Position numbers and translations under genes: made by a program. From Phellopilus nigrolimitatus (Eukaryota > Basidiomycota > Agaricomycetes > Hymenochaetales > Hymenochaetaceae), in contig JAJOHG010000110.1 in NCBI GenBank assembly GCA_021029095.1, positions 25,774-89,773 on the forward strand: DNA of 64,000 nucleotides, in the 5' to 3' direction. The notes below the pieces were generated by a model. That model was not told the DNA's origin and made no database searches. It saw nothing but the letters and a program-made list of their open reading frames with translations. This document shows, one piece after another, positions 35,017 to 45,564 of the stretch (position 1 is the first letter of the stretch; the number at the start of each line of letters is the position of its first letter).

Positions 35017-37065
35017 CTAACCGCGTTTGCGCCTCTTCGCCGTGGGCTTAGACGCCGGCGCGCGCGCCTTCGTGCCTGTCTTCGCGCCTGACCTCGCGCT
35101 TGCCTTCGGGATCGCCTTTGCGCCCACCTTCGGACCCGCTTTCGCGCCCGCCTTCGTGCGAAACGAGACGGGACCACGTGCAGACGCAGGGTCCCCGTCG
35201 GCATCTGGGTCATCATCGACTACTCGGCCATCTTCCGCGTCTTCAACCGGCATGGGCGGCGAGTACGTGTACATCGCGTACGGTGGCGGGGGCGCGGCGC
35301 CAGGCGCCAGCCTATATGTAAAGTTAGAGGTCGGGACCTGCGGGCCAGATTGGGCACTCCCGCTGGCTTTCGAGCAGCGGCGCGCGCCGCCCGGCACCTC
35401 GTGAGCGCGGGGCAAAGGGTCCGGAGGGCTGGGAAGCGGGCAGACCGCGCGCGTGCTCGGCGTGTTGGGCGAGGGCTGCTGCGTGGGCGCGCCGGGCAGA
35501 AGATACGGATCATGCATTGTCGTCCAGCTCGGGAGCTCGTCATCGTCATTTTCGCTGGGCGCGGGTGGTTCGTCCTCCGCTTCGGAATCTTCTGAATCGG
35601 GGCTCGAGGCGTGGTAGGAAGAAGCGCTATCGTCTTCCGGGGCCGAACTCTCGTCATCAGAGCCGGCCGAGTTTGGACGGGAGCTGGGTCTCTCGTCGAG
35701 CGCTGGGTCCACCGGAACGGCCAGACCAGACGCGTCGTTCGCTTCAAACGCGTCGTCCTCTCCAAACGCGTTGTCCGCTCCATAATCGTCGTCCGCTTCA
35801 AACACGTCCGCCCCTTCTCCTTCCCCAGCGCCATCACGGTATCCATCCTCGGAATAATCGCCTCAGGCCCGTACGCAAAAGCATGCGCCCCCTCCTCCTC
35901 GCCCGCGCTCGTGTACGGCGGTGTCGGCGGGAACATCTGCGGATGCCACCATTGGTAGGACTGCGCGCCTGCGTGCGAGTAAGGGCTCGGCGGGTAGAGC
36001 GGGTCGTGTGGGCGGCCGCCGTGTCCATAGGGGTTATGGGAGAGTTCGTACGGAGCGTGTGGATATTCTTTCGCGTACTGGCGCACCTCGGGGCGCGCAG
36101 TGAGCTGGTCGAAGGCGAAGAGGTCCTTGGGGGAACCTTTCGACTTTGAGGACTTCCCGTGGGTGCGGTGATGCCGCCGCATGTTTGATGCGACGCTGAA
36201 CGAGCGACCGCATTCGGGAAAGGGGCACACGAAGGCTGGTGGGATGGAAGAGAGAGTATAGCCAGTAAGCGCTGCGTATGAGTAAGAGTATACTGAAAGC
36301 AAAGACTGCGATCAGAAGCTGCGGTCCACTTGACCCCGCCTCTCTTTCGCACGCAGTCTGACCCTCCGCGCTCGGTCGCGCACAGAAAAGATACGCGGAA
36401 GAATATAAATGAAATATGTACTCACGTTTTGCGCCTGTGTGCGTATGTTCATGCAGCTTGAGGCTGCTCGGCCGATTGAAGGATCTCCCACAACGTGCGC
36501 ATATGTGAAGCGTCTTGGACGCATAGGCGGTCCTAGCGTCGCGCGCATCCTCGGCCACAGCGTACCCGTAATTCATTTCTTCCACGACGCCGTCCGCACT
36601 CAGCACGTTGTGAAACACGTCTGGGGAGTAATACTCTAAAGCAACGTCGCTGGCGGAGCCGTATGGGCCTTGGCTGTCGAGTCAGGATTGCCGATCATTG
36701 GGCTTGTCGGGCTTGAGGTTTTGCCGCCGTCAGAGCCAGCGAGCGTTGACGCAAAGAGCTCGTGGTTCGGCGAGATGGGGTGGAGGAGTGTGAGGCTCGA
36801 GAGCCCAGTCTGCGCATCGGGCCGGTTATCTCGCAGCGCAAGCAAAGTCGGGTGGTGCCCCCTCAAGGAAGGTGGGGCAGGTGGAGAGCGTCAGGGACGG
36901 CGTGGTGGAGAGGAAAGAGTAGTCGTCCCCGCGCGAGGGCAACGGGGACAGCGAGCGGGAGAGGGAGAAAGAGACGGAGCTGGAGGCAGAGGCAGACCGG
37001 AGCGCGCGCGAGTGGATGGCACGCAGGATGGGTCTACCCGAGCACTGCACATTATGACGTATCAC
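35017..37065 (-). pseudogene. C2H2 zinc-finger protein gene with frameshifts
   Basis: A nuclear, DNA-binding type product. Upstream Ser-rich part SLSRSLSPLPSRGDDYSFLS (about 36,900-37,000) and NHELFASTLAGSDGGKTSSP (about 36,720-36,780), then finger 1 ICARCGRSFNRPSSLKLHEH (36,435-36,500). An intron (gtgagt at about 36,423) leads to finger 2 FVCPFPECGRSFSVASNMRR (36,170-36,230), then a Tyr/Pro/His-rich segment, an Asp/Glu/Ser-rich segment and a Lys/Ala-rich basic tail (TKAGAKAGPKVGAKA) with a stop at 35,017. Near 35,830 one base is missing, so IIPRM must shift to join the acidic frame. At least two more frame changes occur upstream (about 36,640-36,700 and 36,840). Either a pseudogene or an intact gene with sequence errors. 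Confidence 0.65.
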
Positions 37066-37166
37066 TCACAAAGCGAGAACAAGAAAAAGCGAGTCATACG
37101 TCATAGGAGTATACTATGACGTACACTTGATTTGCCGAGAAGAAATAAAACGATTGGTACGTCATA
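37053..37166. promoter_or_regulatory. Cluster of four CRE-like TGACGTA sites
   Basis: Four copies of TGACGTA or its complement lie at about 37,055, 37,097, 37,117 and 37,158. The middle two form a perfect 10-bp inverted repeat (tacgtcatag ... ctatgacgta, 37,097-37,123, 7 nt spacer). The cluster is just upstream of the C2H2 gene start. CRE/ATF-type bZIP factors bind such sites; regulation of this gene is an inference. Confidence 0.45.
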
Positions 37167-37354
37167 GGAATGCGCGAGGAAGGACATGCGCAAACCGTCA
37201 TCCTGGACCGCTGATCCATCGGAGGGGTGCCCGATAAGAAAACTGGACTTTTGGTAGGTACTGACTCGATCTCGTACTGAGTGTGGGCAGATCTATGGAA
37301 ATAGTAAGAAAATTGCATGCAAAAAGAATGAAAATGCGTCACTTGCTTGAAGGC

Positions 37355-38290
37355 TCTTGTCCTTCCGGCACGCATTGCGCATAATGACGGCCGCCCAATA
37401 TTGGATTTCTGGCGGTAAGAAAGGCGGCGGTGTCGGAAGACTACTCTCCGTCGGGCTTGGGCGAAACGTGAAGCGCTCGACGAGCGAAAGCATGTTAGTC
37501 ATCCGCGGCGACGCCGAGCTGGACGGAGAGGTAGGCGATGACGGATTGAGCCCAGAGGTGATCGCGATGGCCTTCTTTTTCTCCTTCCCGCGCCCTGTCA
37601 GCGCCTTGAAGAAGCCGTCCTTCTTAAGATCCGCCGACGCCGTCGCGGCTGAGTGCGCGCTTGTCGTCGCACCGGTTCTAGTCCACGCGCCCCCTATCCA
37701 GCTTGAACTATGGCAGATGCTAACGGCGTGCCTGCGCTACCCGTCGCTGTCGCCGGATGGAAGCTCAGACGCGGCTTGTAAAACGCCTGGCGTACGTGCG
37801 GGTACTCGCTGAGATAGGCAAGGAGCTGCAGCGAAAGGAGTACATCCTCTTTGCGGAACGGACCCGGCTCATCCACACCGTGGTGATGGTGATGGTGGTC
37901 ATGATGGTGCCGGTGCGTCGCGCGCGGGGTGGGGCCCGTCGCGGCCGGTGAAGGCGAGGCGGTAGCAGGGCAATGCTAGGGCACCGCGCGTCGCTTGAAC
38001 GGGAGACCCGAGGTTCGATCCGCCCGCGGCACCGCGAGCAGGCGAGCTCCGCGCTGGACCCGCACTCGCGCCGTCGGCGGCGATGGGCATCGCGACAGGC
38101 ATTGGCGGGTGCACGTGCATGGGTACCTCGCCAGGAAGAACGCGGCGTGAACTCTTCTTGCCCGTGCGCGTGGCCATGGTGAAGGTGGTGCTCGCGCGTC
38201 GTATTGAAGGTACTGAGGGTTAGGGTATTCGTGCGCGTGCGCGGCGTGGCATCGATCGCACTGGGCGCGCCAGGCGAGGCGCGCACCGCC
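37355..38290 (-). pseudogene. MUB1/samB-like protein, middle part (copy 2)
   Basis: Minus-strand text: MGAP-like RASPGAPSAIDATPRT (about 38,240-38,285), Ala/Pro/His-rich linker, then FRKEDVLLSLQLLAYLSEYP and HVRQAFYKPRLSFHPATATG (37,740-37,860), then TNMLSLVERFTFRPSPTESS (37,440-37,500) and PEIQYWAAVIMRNACRKDK (to about 37,357). Here the native text stops one residue before the usual SRGG, just short of the MYND finger. The last ~150 bp are close to copy 1 (16,490-16,675), so copies 1 and 2 overlap and must be separate duplicates. Upstream the match fades near 38,300. Confidence 0.78.
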
Positions 38291-38519
38291 AAGTCGTCGT
38301 TGACGTTTTGGTCCAGGCGGCTGGGTGGGGGTCGTACGTCCTAGAAGACATGTGTGAGCGGTGCAGCGGGGAGCACGGTTGGGTGCACGGAAAGAGGATG
38401 GGACACATGGATATGAGTGTATGGCGGGCTGGCAGCATGCGTGTGTACATGCTGAGGCGGGGCGAGCGAAGGCTGTAGATTCACAAGTAGTCAGTATAAC
38501 GTTCCAAAAATTCACGAAG

Positions 38520-39415
38520 AAAAGAAGGCGACGTACGAGATCAACCTCCATGTCCCACCGCCGACTCTGCGCCTCTTCTCACCGAAACCGTTTCGCACTC
38601 GCCGCTAAGCAGCTCCTCCGCCCCTTTCGTCCTTTTGTTCGTGCTGAAAATGCGGGCTCTCGGAAGACGCGACGATCGGGTAACTGGGGTAGGCCACGGG
38701 GACGTGCGACGCTGTCGAGAAGAGGCGCGCAAAAGTGGTGCGCGCGTCAGCGGAGCGGAGGGAGCATGCGTGCTCGTACCGTTCGACCTCGGTGAACTGC
38801 GCGCAGAGACTGCAGCGACGCAGCGAGGACGGCATGAGCACTATATGGCATACAGTCAGCAAGTTGAAAGAAAATTTGAAGAAAATCTGCTGCTTACCGC
38901 TCAGCGCGCTCCGCGCGTGCTTCAGCATCGAGGACGGCCTTCGCGGCGCTCTCGAGCACTTTGGATTCCGTTTTCATGTCTTGCTCTTTTTTCTCTCTCC
39001 ATTGGCCTTCACTCCGTCCACATTTGGGTCAGGAGAAGCGCGAGAAGGCAGGCCTTGGACCGACGCCAGAAGGTGCTCGGCGCGAGTGGCGCGGCCCTGC
39101 GCGACGGTGAGCTCGCAACAGAGTGCGTCCGCGTCTGCAAGCGCGGAGGAAAGAAAGGGAGCCTGGGCAGCGGTAAGTTGGGCGGCATGGTTGAGGAGCG
39201 GGGACGAAGTTGAGCTTGAATGCAAGGGCTTGGAAGAGGCGGAGGAGCCGGGGCTACGGCGATTGCAGACGCTGTTGAGGTGGGTAAAGCCGTGTGCGAG
39301 AACGTCGGAGGCGGGGACGCTAGAGACGGCCTGGCGCTGCATCTGCAGTTGCTGTTGTTGATGTGCGGCAAGCCCGATCGCCTTGCGTTTCCTGCATGGC
39401 CCGCATTTGCTGCAT
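38520..39415 (-). pseudogene. Coiled-coil/low-complexity gene fragment, unrecognised
   Basis: A Gln-rich start and VSSVPASDVLAHGFTHLNSV (about 39,270-39,340), a Ser/Ala-rich part with CCELTVAQGRATRAEHLLAS (about 39,065-39,130), a charged helix EQDMKTESKVLESAAKAVLD (about 38,925-38,985) ending in a gtaagc donor, a ~55 nt intron (tatag), and a further exon toward 38,520. Two frames are needed for the central part. It looks like the inside of a coiled-coil protein; I cannot name it. Confidence 0.4.
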
Positions 39416-39428
39416 CTGGCTTAAACTA

Positions 39429-39453
39429 CTCGTGTCTGTAGTACAGACACGAG
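39429..39453. repeat. 25 bp near-perfect palindrome
   Basis: Arms ctcgtgtctgta and tacagacacgag pair perfectly around one G. The core ctgta-g-tacag recurs in both 5' introns of the Helitron (34,370-34,394 and 34,570-34,594). Confidence 0.75.
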
Positions 39454-39520
39454 CTTCTAAGCCAGCTTTTTTTTTCTTCTTCTTCCCGGTTGAGGATGTG
39501 CGGTCGGGCGGCGAACATAA

Positions 39521-39630
39521 GGGAGGGTGGCGGCGAGGACGAGGGAGGGTGGCGGCGAGGACGAGGGAGGGTGGCGGCGAGGACATCGGAGGGTGGCGGC
39601 GAGGACATCGGAGGGTGGCGGCGAGGACGA
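39521..39630. repeat. 22 bp G-rich minisatellite, five units
   Basis: Units start at 39,521, 39,543, 39,565, 39,587 and 39,609 and read gggagggtggcggcgaggac plus two bases. The last two units have atc in place of gag. G-runs of two to three are closely spaced, so a G-quadruplex is possible on the plus strand. Confidence 0.85.
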
Positions 39631-40582
39631 GAGCGGCAGCGGGGACGAAGGAAGAGGGCGGCGGTGTGAACGACGAGGACGAGGTGATGGCGGCGGCGGC
39701 GGCGACGATGACGGTGGTGAAGAAGAAGAAAGGACTTAGGCGATTTCGAAGTCCGAGGCTCAAATTTGCTGTCACCTGAGCAGTGCCCAGTCGGTCAGCT
39801 TTTACATATCATTCAGTAACATATATGCACAAAAAAATTACATGGATATATAGCTTAGACGTGGACCTTCATAATAAAAATAAAAATAAAAAAACAAGCT
39901 TTCATATGCAGAGGAAAGACAATAAATAGCCAGATACCAACCGGAAGGCTCACAAGGAAAAGTGTGACGCGTGGCGGTGGCGTGTGGCAGTGAACCACCC
40001 CCATTATAAGGCATACGTTCCCACACTTTTTGTACACTTTTCGGCCACTTTGTACACTTTTTTGTAATAGTGACCGTGACATATATGCACAGCCACTGGG
40101 GGTGAAAACGTAGGAGTGGAAAGGACGATCCCTTCCTTACGTCAGGAATCGTAATGATCGAAATGCTATCTATCCTCGTAGCGGAGCGGCTGTGCTCCTC
40201 TAATACTGTATGCTCTAGTTTGCATTGAAACCTTCATACTGGTCGAAATACGACATCCAGAACTAAGAACGAGTAATCGGCCCACCCTCCGCAATAGCTA
40301 CTATTGACTCATCGGAATTCCTCCATTGAGTCAGTCTCCTAGCATGTCGGCGATTCTCTGCGACAAGGTAAGGAGTTATAAACTTATACAGGATTTCAGG
40401 CCGATGGCATGGTAAATTAATTAACTCGCCACTGTTTGCAATTTAACTAACTCACATCATTATGCCTTTTAATTAATTCGCAACACAGTGGCAATGTTCT
40501 GCAATGTTAAAGCAAGGCACTATAAGATCGAGCAGGACTTCCAGTGATTACAACAGAACAACCCACTAGCATTTAAGGTAAA
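39631..40582. other. No gene recognised
   Basis: A GC-rich end of the minisatellite zone, then AT-rich intergenic sequence. The string acatatatgcaca occurs at about 39,819 and 40,079, bracketing about 260 bp; these could be ends of a small non-coding insertion, but I see no terminal structure. Confidence 0.35.
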
Positions 40583-40636
40583 TTGTACATAGACATATCA
40601 GTCTTCGCCTTTGCAGCTCTGATTATTATACTCAGA

Positions 40637-41110
40637 ATGGCATCTCGAACGCAACTCCAGCCTGGAAATGTCTATGCTATCTTCGGAACCGAAACATCAA
40701 GAGGTGTTAAAGAAATGGGGATATTGGTCACAGCTGTCGCACCGGACGCCAAAAGCCTCCTCCTCCCATGTGAACATCTGACTTACCAGAGAGGACTGGC
40801 GATATACATAACAGGTGTCCCCATCAATGTTAGCGCCAAGTCAGCGAAATTTCAAAGTGCCATCCAGCTCAATAAAGTGCCGCAAGACGCATGTATTGAT
40901 GAGATCAATTCAGACCTGACTACGTATTATTGCGTTCGCGAGCTCTCAGAAAAAAAGTGGCTTGAATTTTACCTCAATTTACTAGAAAGCAAGCTTGAAG
41001 TACGTGCAAAAACTGCACAAACAATACTTGATTATGGAAAGAATGAAAAGACGGGACATGTCGTCCCGGTTTCAGATTTGTTGAATACACATAATGTGTT
41101 TTTATCCTAG
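40637..41110 (+). CDS. Orphan 157-residue protein, intact ORF
   Basis: Single exon from the ATG at 40,637 (MASRTQLQPGNVYAIFGTET) to TAG at 41,108-41,110. An in-frame extension to 40,583 would add a hydrophobic leader (VFAFAALIIIL) but uses a less likely start. The N-terminal half is beta-like (KEMGILVTAVAPDAKSLLLP, GLAIYITGVPINVSAKSAKF), and the C-terminal half is helical and charged (RELSEKKWLEFYLNLLESKL). No signal peptide from the inner ATG. I do not recognise the family. It has no frameshift, unlike most neighbours. Confidence 0.5.
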   Translation: MASRTQLQPGNVYAIFGTETSRGVKEMGILVTAVAPDAKSLLLPCEHLTYQRGLAIYITGVPINVSAKSAKFQSAIQLNKVPQDACIDEINSDLTTYYCVRELSEKKWLEFYLNLLESKLEVRAKTAQTILDYGKNEKTGHVVPVSDLLNTHNVFLS

Positions 41111-41455
41111 GGGCTTGACTCAGGAAAGGGTAATTTTCTAGGTGACGGAAGAGGCGGATGACACTATCATCTCCATGTGCAGTTCCTACTCCGTTAGTTA
41201 ATACACATATTCATGTATTTACATGCAGAGAAAGTTATTACAGACATCGTCTAAATGCATCGATCGCTCTCTTCTAGCCAGAGATCACATTTGACAGCGC
41301 AACGTCGTTATGTGAGCGTGTCAGCTCACAATCAGAAACGACATACCTCAAAATCGGAAGAGCTTGGTAACCGTTCTCCACAGAGATCTCGGCCATCCAC
41401 GCGCACTCTCGAACCGATTGAGGACGTGCCCATTCAGCTTTCCTACCAGGGTTGA

Positions 41456-41740
41456 TCCTTACAAGCTGCTGCTTGTGTTTCGTACACGCACGAGTGCAAA
41501 GCGGCGCAGTCCGGTGAGCACATCATGCAGGGTCTGCTGCGCTTGTGCGGGGCACTGCTGGATGAGCAGCGTGACGCACTCGTGCGTTTCCAGCGAGAGC
41601 ACGATATAATTGAACGCGCGTTCGAGAGCGGGCATGCGTTCCCGTGGGCAACACTGGCGCGGCTGCAGGCACAAAAGTTGCTCAGCGACATTGTGGGAAG
41701 CCTGCTAGGTGCGTGTAGCTCGACAGTAACGGCGACATGA
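41456..41740 (+). pseudogene. Helical protein fragment, unrecognised
   Basis: An open frame without an upstream ATG reads SYTHECKAAQSGEHIM, then GLLRLCGALLDEQRDALVRF and RAFESGHAFPWATLARLQAQ, ending in a stop at 41,740. The amphipathic Leu/Arg-rich pattern and GC-rich third positions look like a real exon from a larger protein. Function unknown. Confidence 0.35.
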
Positions 41741-42394
41741 GTGCAGGGTGCGGTGTGCTGGAGCTGCTAGGTTTGCTGTCCGTCCCGTGGCGCGCCATGC
41801 GAAGGGGTGGACGTGCGGCTTCCGGTGTCGTGCATGGAGTGAGCCATCACAGTTTTACTCGACAAGTATGGCGGCATTGACGTTGACGAGTCTAGAATAT
41901 ATAGTTTTTAAATCAGGTTACATACTTTGTGTCCTTTGTCACTTCCTGCAGCCTGTAATTCAATTATTTTGCTGTTCGCTTTCGGGAATCACCAGGCGAA
42001 CGAATAAGCAAGCGAGCCGTAGCAGGCAGTATTATATATATCCCAACGTTTAAAGTGTGCGCCTACGACTGGCGCAGCGCTTATGACAGATTTAATACTA
42101 GTCCACCCGCATAGATCGAACTCAAGTGCCCCTCGGTAACCCGCCAGAACACCAACTGAACCTGAACTGCAGCAGAACATATCAGACCGAGCCGTATGTA
42201 TATGTCTTCGTCTGTAAAATTTACGACGGAGAGAACAAAATTAGCCCAGAAGTTTGCCAAACGCGGCATCTCGGGTCTACTCAACTCCTGAATGCTAATT
42301 TACCTATCTTTCAAGATAAGTAAGAGAGCACAATAATAACTAAAAGAAAGGGACGCACAGCTATAAATGCCATGAACGTGCCAGTATCGCTGCC

Positions 42395-43305
42395 AATAGC
42401 ATGCAATGGATTAGCATCAGCTGGTCATTGAGCTGCTTCGCGATGTCGCGCAGACCCGAGCCAAACGCCTCGATCCACGTCTACGAGAAGGACGTGCACA
42501 TGGGCATGATGAACGTACCGTGAATCACTGTGTAGTTATGGTCGAGCAATGCTGCATGAAGCGTGTGCGGCGGAGAAAGTAAGCGGACCTGTTGGTCGCC
42601 AAGAACAGGTGTGATTTCTTGAGATGCCTTCATACTCTGAGGAGTCGCATGAGAAAATTGTCCGGGAAGCGATTCGCGAGCTTTTGGCTAGCGATGAAGA
42701 CGTTGCTCGAAAGCACGCTCTTGGGCCTGAACCAAGGCCATAGCCGATCTGAGCTCGCCGAGTAAGATGATATAAACATGGCGGCGACAAGCTGGAAGAT
42801 GAGGAGCAGGAAAACGCAGGAAACAAGGTGAGAGAGTGAGCCGTAGAGTCCTATGAGGACGTAGACAGTTGCCAGACCAAGGGAAATGACGAATGCGAAT
42901 ACTGTAGACGTACCAGAAACCGAAAATCAACGACAAAGAAATAAACATTCTATACGCACGCTTCTGCGTGCCACCAAAAGGCTCCCTGTCCTTTGACAAG
43001 CTGAAGTCGACGTTGATGAGGTTGGCGCCAGCGAGAAGCTGCATGGTCATGCCCGAAGTGACGATCGGGCTCGTGCCGAGTTCCACGAGCGTGTCGCGCT
43101 TCGACGCAAGAATAACGCGCGTCCAGTAAAGAGCGTCGGAAGAGTCGGAGGAAATGTTGCCATAGATGTGGATTTGCGAGCAGGCCAGGAAAATGAGCAG
43201 TGTCAAGGCACAGGCCCCGGCTGGCAGCTCGTTTGGGACATTGTCGATCAAGATAAAAAAGCAGTAGTTGCGCAAGACCTCAGTCAAGATGGCGAACGAA
43301 GGCAT
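42395..43305 (-). pseudogene. SEC61 alpha (translocon) pseudogene with internal deletion
   Basis: SEC61-alpha is the ten-helix channel of the ER translocon. Minus-strand text: [17 protein letters not shown] then [20 protein letters not shown] and [40 protein letters not shown] (42,970-43,215); a frameshifted helix; ILLGELRSA and GYGLGSG-type text (about 42,720-42,770); then a jump to [19 protein letters not shown] (about 42,650-42,710), HLFLATNRSAYFL, and WIEAFGSGLRDIAKQLNDQL (42,410-42,480). About 200 residues between the GYGLGSG and SNVFI segments are missing. The first ~30 residues are not native. Non-functional. Confidence 0.82.
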
Positions 43306-44202
43306 GCTTCGGCGCCTTCATGGCCAAGCATATGTGCATCCAAAACATCATAGTTCAGAGCATTCTCTTTCCAACTATGTTGAACTCGCGCACAGCACGC
43401 GTTATCAGAACGACAGTGACGAGATCATGAATCTCCGATATCGCGAAGACGCGTTCCGGGGAGCTCAGCTGAGTGTCAATCGCGTCCGCTGTCGGTGGAT
43501 TTGGACGGCGAATTGGGGAGTAAAATGAGCAGTGTCACTGAATCGTCGATAAATTCGCAGAAAGACGCGAGGTGCACAGGATCGGTCATGTCCGTGTGAA
43601 CAATTCAACGCGGCATGTGAACAACATGACGTGTCAGCATCAACCCTCACCAACGATCTCGCTTCTACTACTTCGTCCTCATATTTTGCAGACTATCTTG
43701 AATTTATTCGAATTATCTTGGATAATATAGAGTCTGTCTGAGGTCTCTGAAGAGGTGATGCTTTGCTTTTTCTCCGAATTTGTTAGCAAGCCACGACGCG
43801 CGTCTCGTCTCTTCACCTTCTTCTGAGTCGAATGGAAAATAGTCGGTGGTTTCTTTCCCTTTTTCTCAAGATAAGGTCCTTATATATCAACGTTCTTCTA
43901 TTCTATTGTATATTTTGAGCTCTTCCAAGCCTTGCGAAGAGCATGAGCCGCGAGAGTTCATCGAGGTTCGACATTTACTTCGTCACGCGAGCACTTTAAC
44001 TTGCTCTGTTTTCTCGCCTAAACTGTATGCTCTGTCAACACTGTATCCGAAGCTTTTATCTAAAGGTATCTGCTAACTATGGACTGATAAGCGCACGAAA
44101 CATCCTGTCAACAGACAGCTTAAGAGACGGCCATGGGCACTCCGATTTTCGTTGACGTGCAAGACCCGCATTGGACCAAGTCTACTCTCGAGACTACTCA
44201 TA
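43306..44202. other. No gene recognised; short match to 58.3 kb
   Basis: About 55 bp at 43,290-43,345 resemble 58,253-58,305 (gcgaacgaaggca, then gccaagcat). A tatata at about 43,880 lies upstream of the protease gene, too far to call as its TATA box. Confidence 0.35.
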
Positions 44203-45564
44203 ATGGCAATTAAATCTTCCTTTCTTGTCGTCGCACTCATAGCACTATCTGTCTCAGCGACACCCGCCGCGCAAATTCGCGAACCGAATGTCTCGCTCCC
44301 ATTCGTCCGCCGGCTTAATGTCTCTGGCAGCACCCTCGCAGACAAAGACCGCGCCCGCGCCGCGCACATCATCTCAACGAGCAGGGCACGTTCTGGTACA
44401 AACAAGAAGCGTGCGTCGTCGTTCGACGTAACGAACGCGGCGACCACCTACGTCGCTAGCATCGGGGTCGGGAGCCCTGCAACGACGTACTCACTTCTTA
44501 TCGACACTGGCTCGTCGAACACTTGGGTTGGCGCCGGAAAAGCTTTCGTAGAGACTAGCACAAGCAAGGAGACGGATAATCTCATGGAAGTCACTTACGG
44601 ATCAGGCTTTTTCCTCGGAATCGAGTGTGCGTAATTAACGCTTTTTATAACAACAGCTGTGCCTTTTTCTTATTATACCTTTCCTTATCTTCAGTCACAG
44701 ACACAGTAACGCTCACTGAAGACCTTGTCATTACCGGTCAGGACATCGGCGTCGCAGAATTTTCTGAGGGCTTCGAGGGTGTCGACGGTATTATTGGTAT
44801 TGGACCCGTTGACCTCACCGCGGGCACTGTATCCGACGGTTCGACTGTTCCTACTGTGACGGACAACCTTCTCTCTCAGGGGACGATATCGACCGAGGTA
44901 ATCGGTGTCTCCTTCGCGCCAACGCAGTCTGATTCAATCACGAACGGCGAGCTCACCTTCGGCGGCACCGATCCGAGCAAGTTTACAGGGTCGATTAGCT
45001 TTTTCCCTATCACCACCACCTCTCCCTCGTCGGAGTTTTGGGGAATAGACCAGTCTATCACATACGGATCAGCTAACACGACTGTGCTGTCCTCGACCGC
45101 TGGCGTCGTTGACACCGGAACTACGCTTGTCCTCATCGCGACGAACGCCTTCAACACCTACACGTCCCTCACGGGTGCAACACTCGACGACTCCGTCGGT
45201 CTTCTGTCGATATCGAGCGCAGACTACGCGAACCTCGAGAGCTTGTTCTTTAACGTCGGTGACTCGACGTTCGAGCTGACGAAGAATGCGCAGACATGGC
45301 CTCGTGCACTCAACACGGCGATCGGTGGCGCAGCAAGCGACATTTTCCTCATCGTCGGTGATGTGAGCTTTGAAGAAAACAAATCGCCTTTTTAATACTT
45401 GTTAACCATTCTTTTTGTTTTATTAGATTGGTACTGACAGCGGAGAGGGACTCGATTTCATTAACGGATTCACATTCCTCGAGCGCTTCTATTCTGTCTT
45501 TGACACCACAAATAACCGTGTCGGCTTCGCGACGACTGAACACACCGCGGATACCTCCAATTAG
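44203..45564 (+). CDS. Secreted A1 aspartic protease (polyporopepsin type)
   Basis: A pepsin-fold endopeptidase expected to be secreted. Exons: 44,203-44,626, 44,695-45,362 and 45,427-45,564; donors gtgcgt and gtgagc, acceptors ttcag and attag, phases agree. The product is about 409 residues. MAIKSSFLVVALIALSVSAT is a signal peptide; a basic propeptide ending near TNKKR follows. The first active-site motif is LLIDTGSSNTW (residues about 103-113), the second is VVDTGTTLV (about 305). GSGF in the flap region and FLERFYSVFDTTNNRVGFA at the end are typical. The start at 44,203 gives the signal peptide directly. No frameshift; it looks functional. Name of the exact subfamily is by impression. Confidence 0.9.

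Noticed and set aside
37979..38035. tRNA-like B box (ggttcgatcc)
   Set aside because: The flanks do not form a T stem or acceptor stem and no A box fits; it lies in MUB1-like coding sequence.
39819..40091. Insertion flanked by acatatatgcaca repeats
   Set aside because: Two short AT-rich matches alone do not show a mobile element; no inverted or terminal structure was seen.
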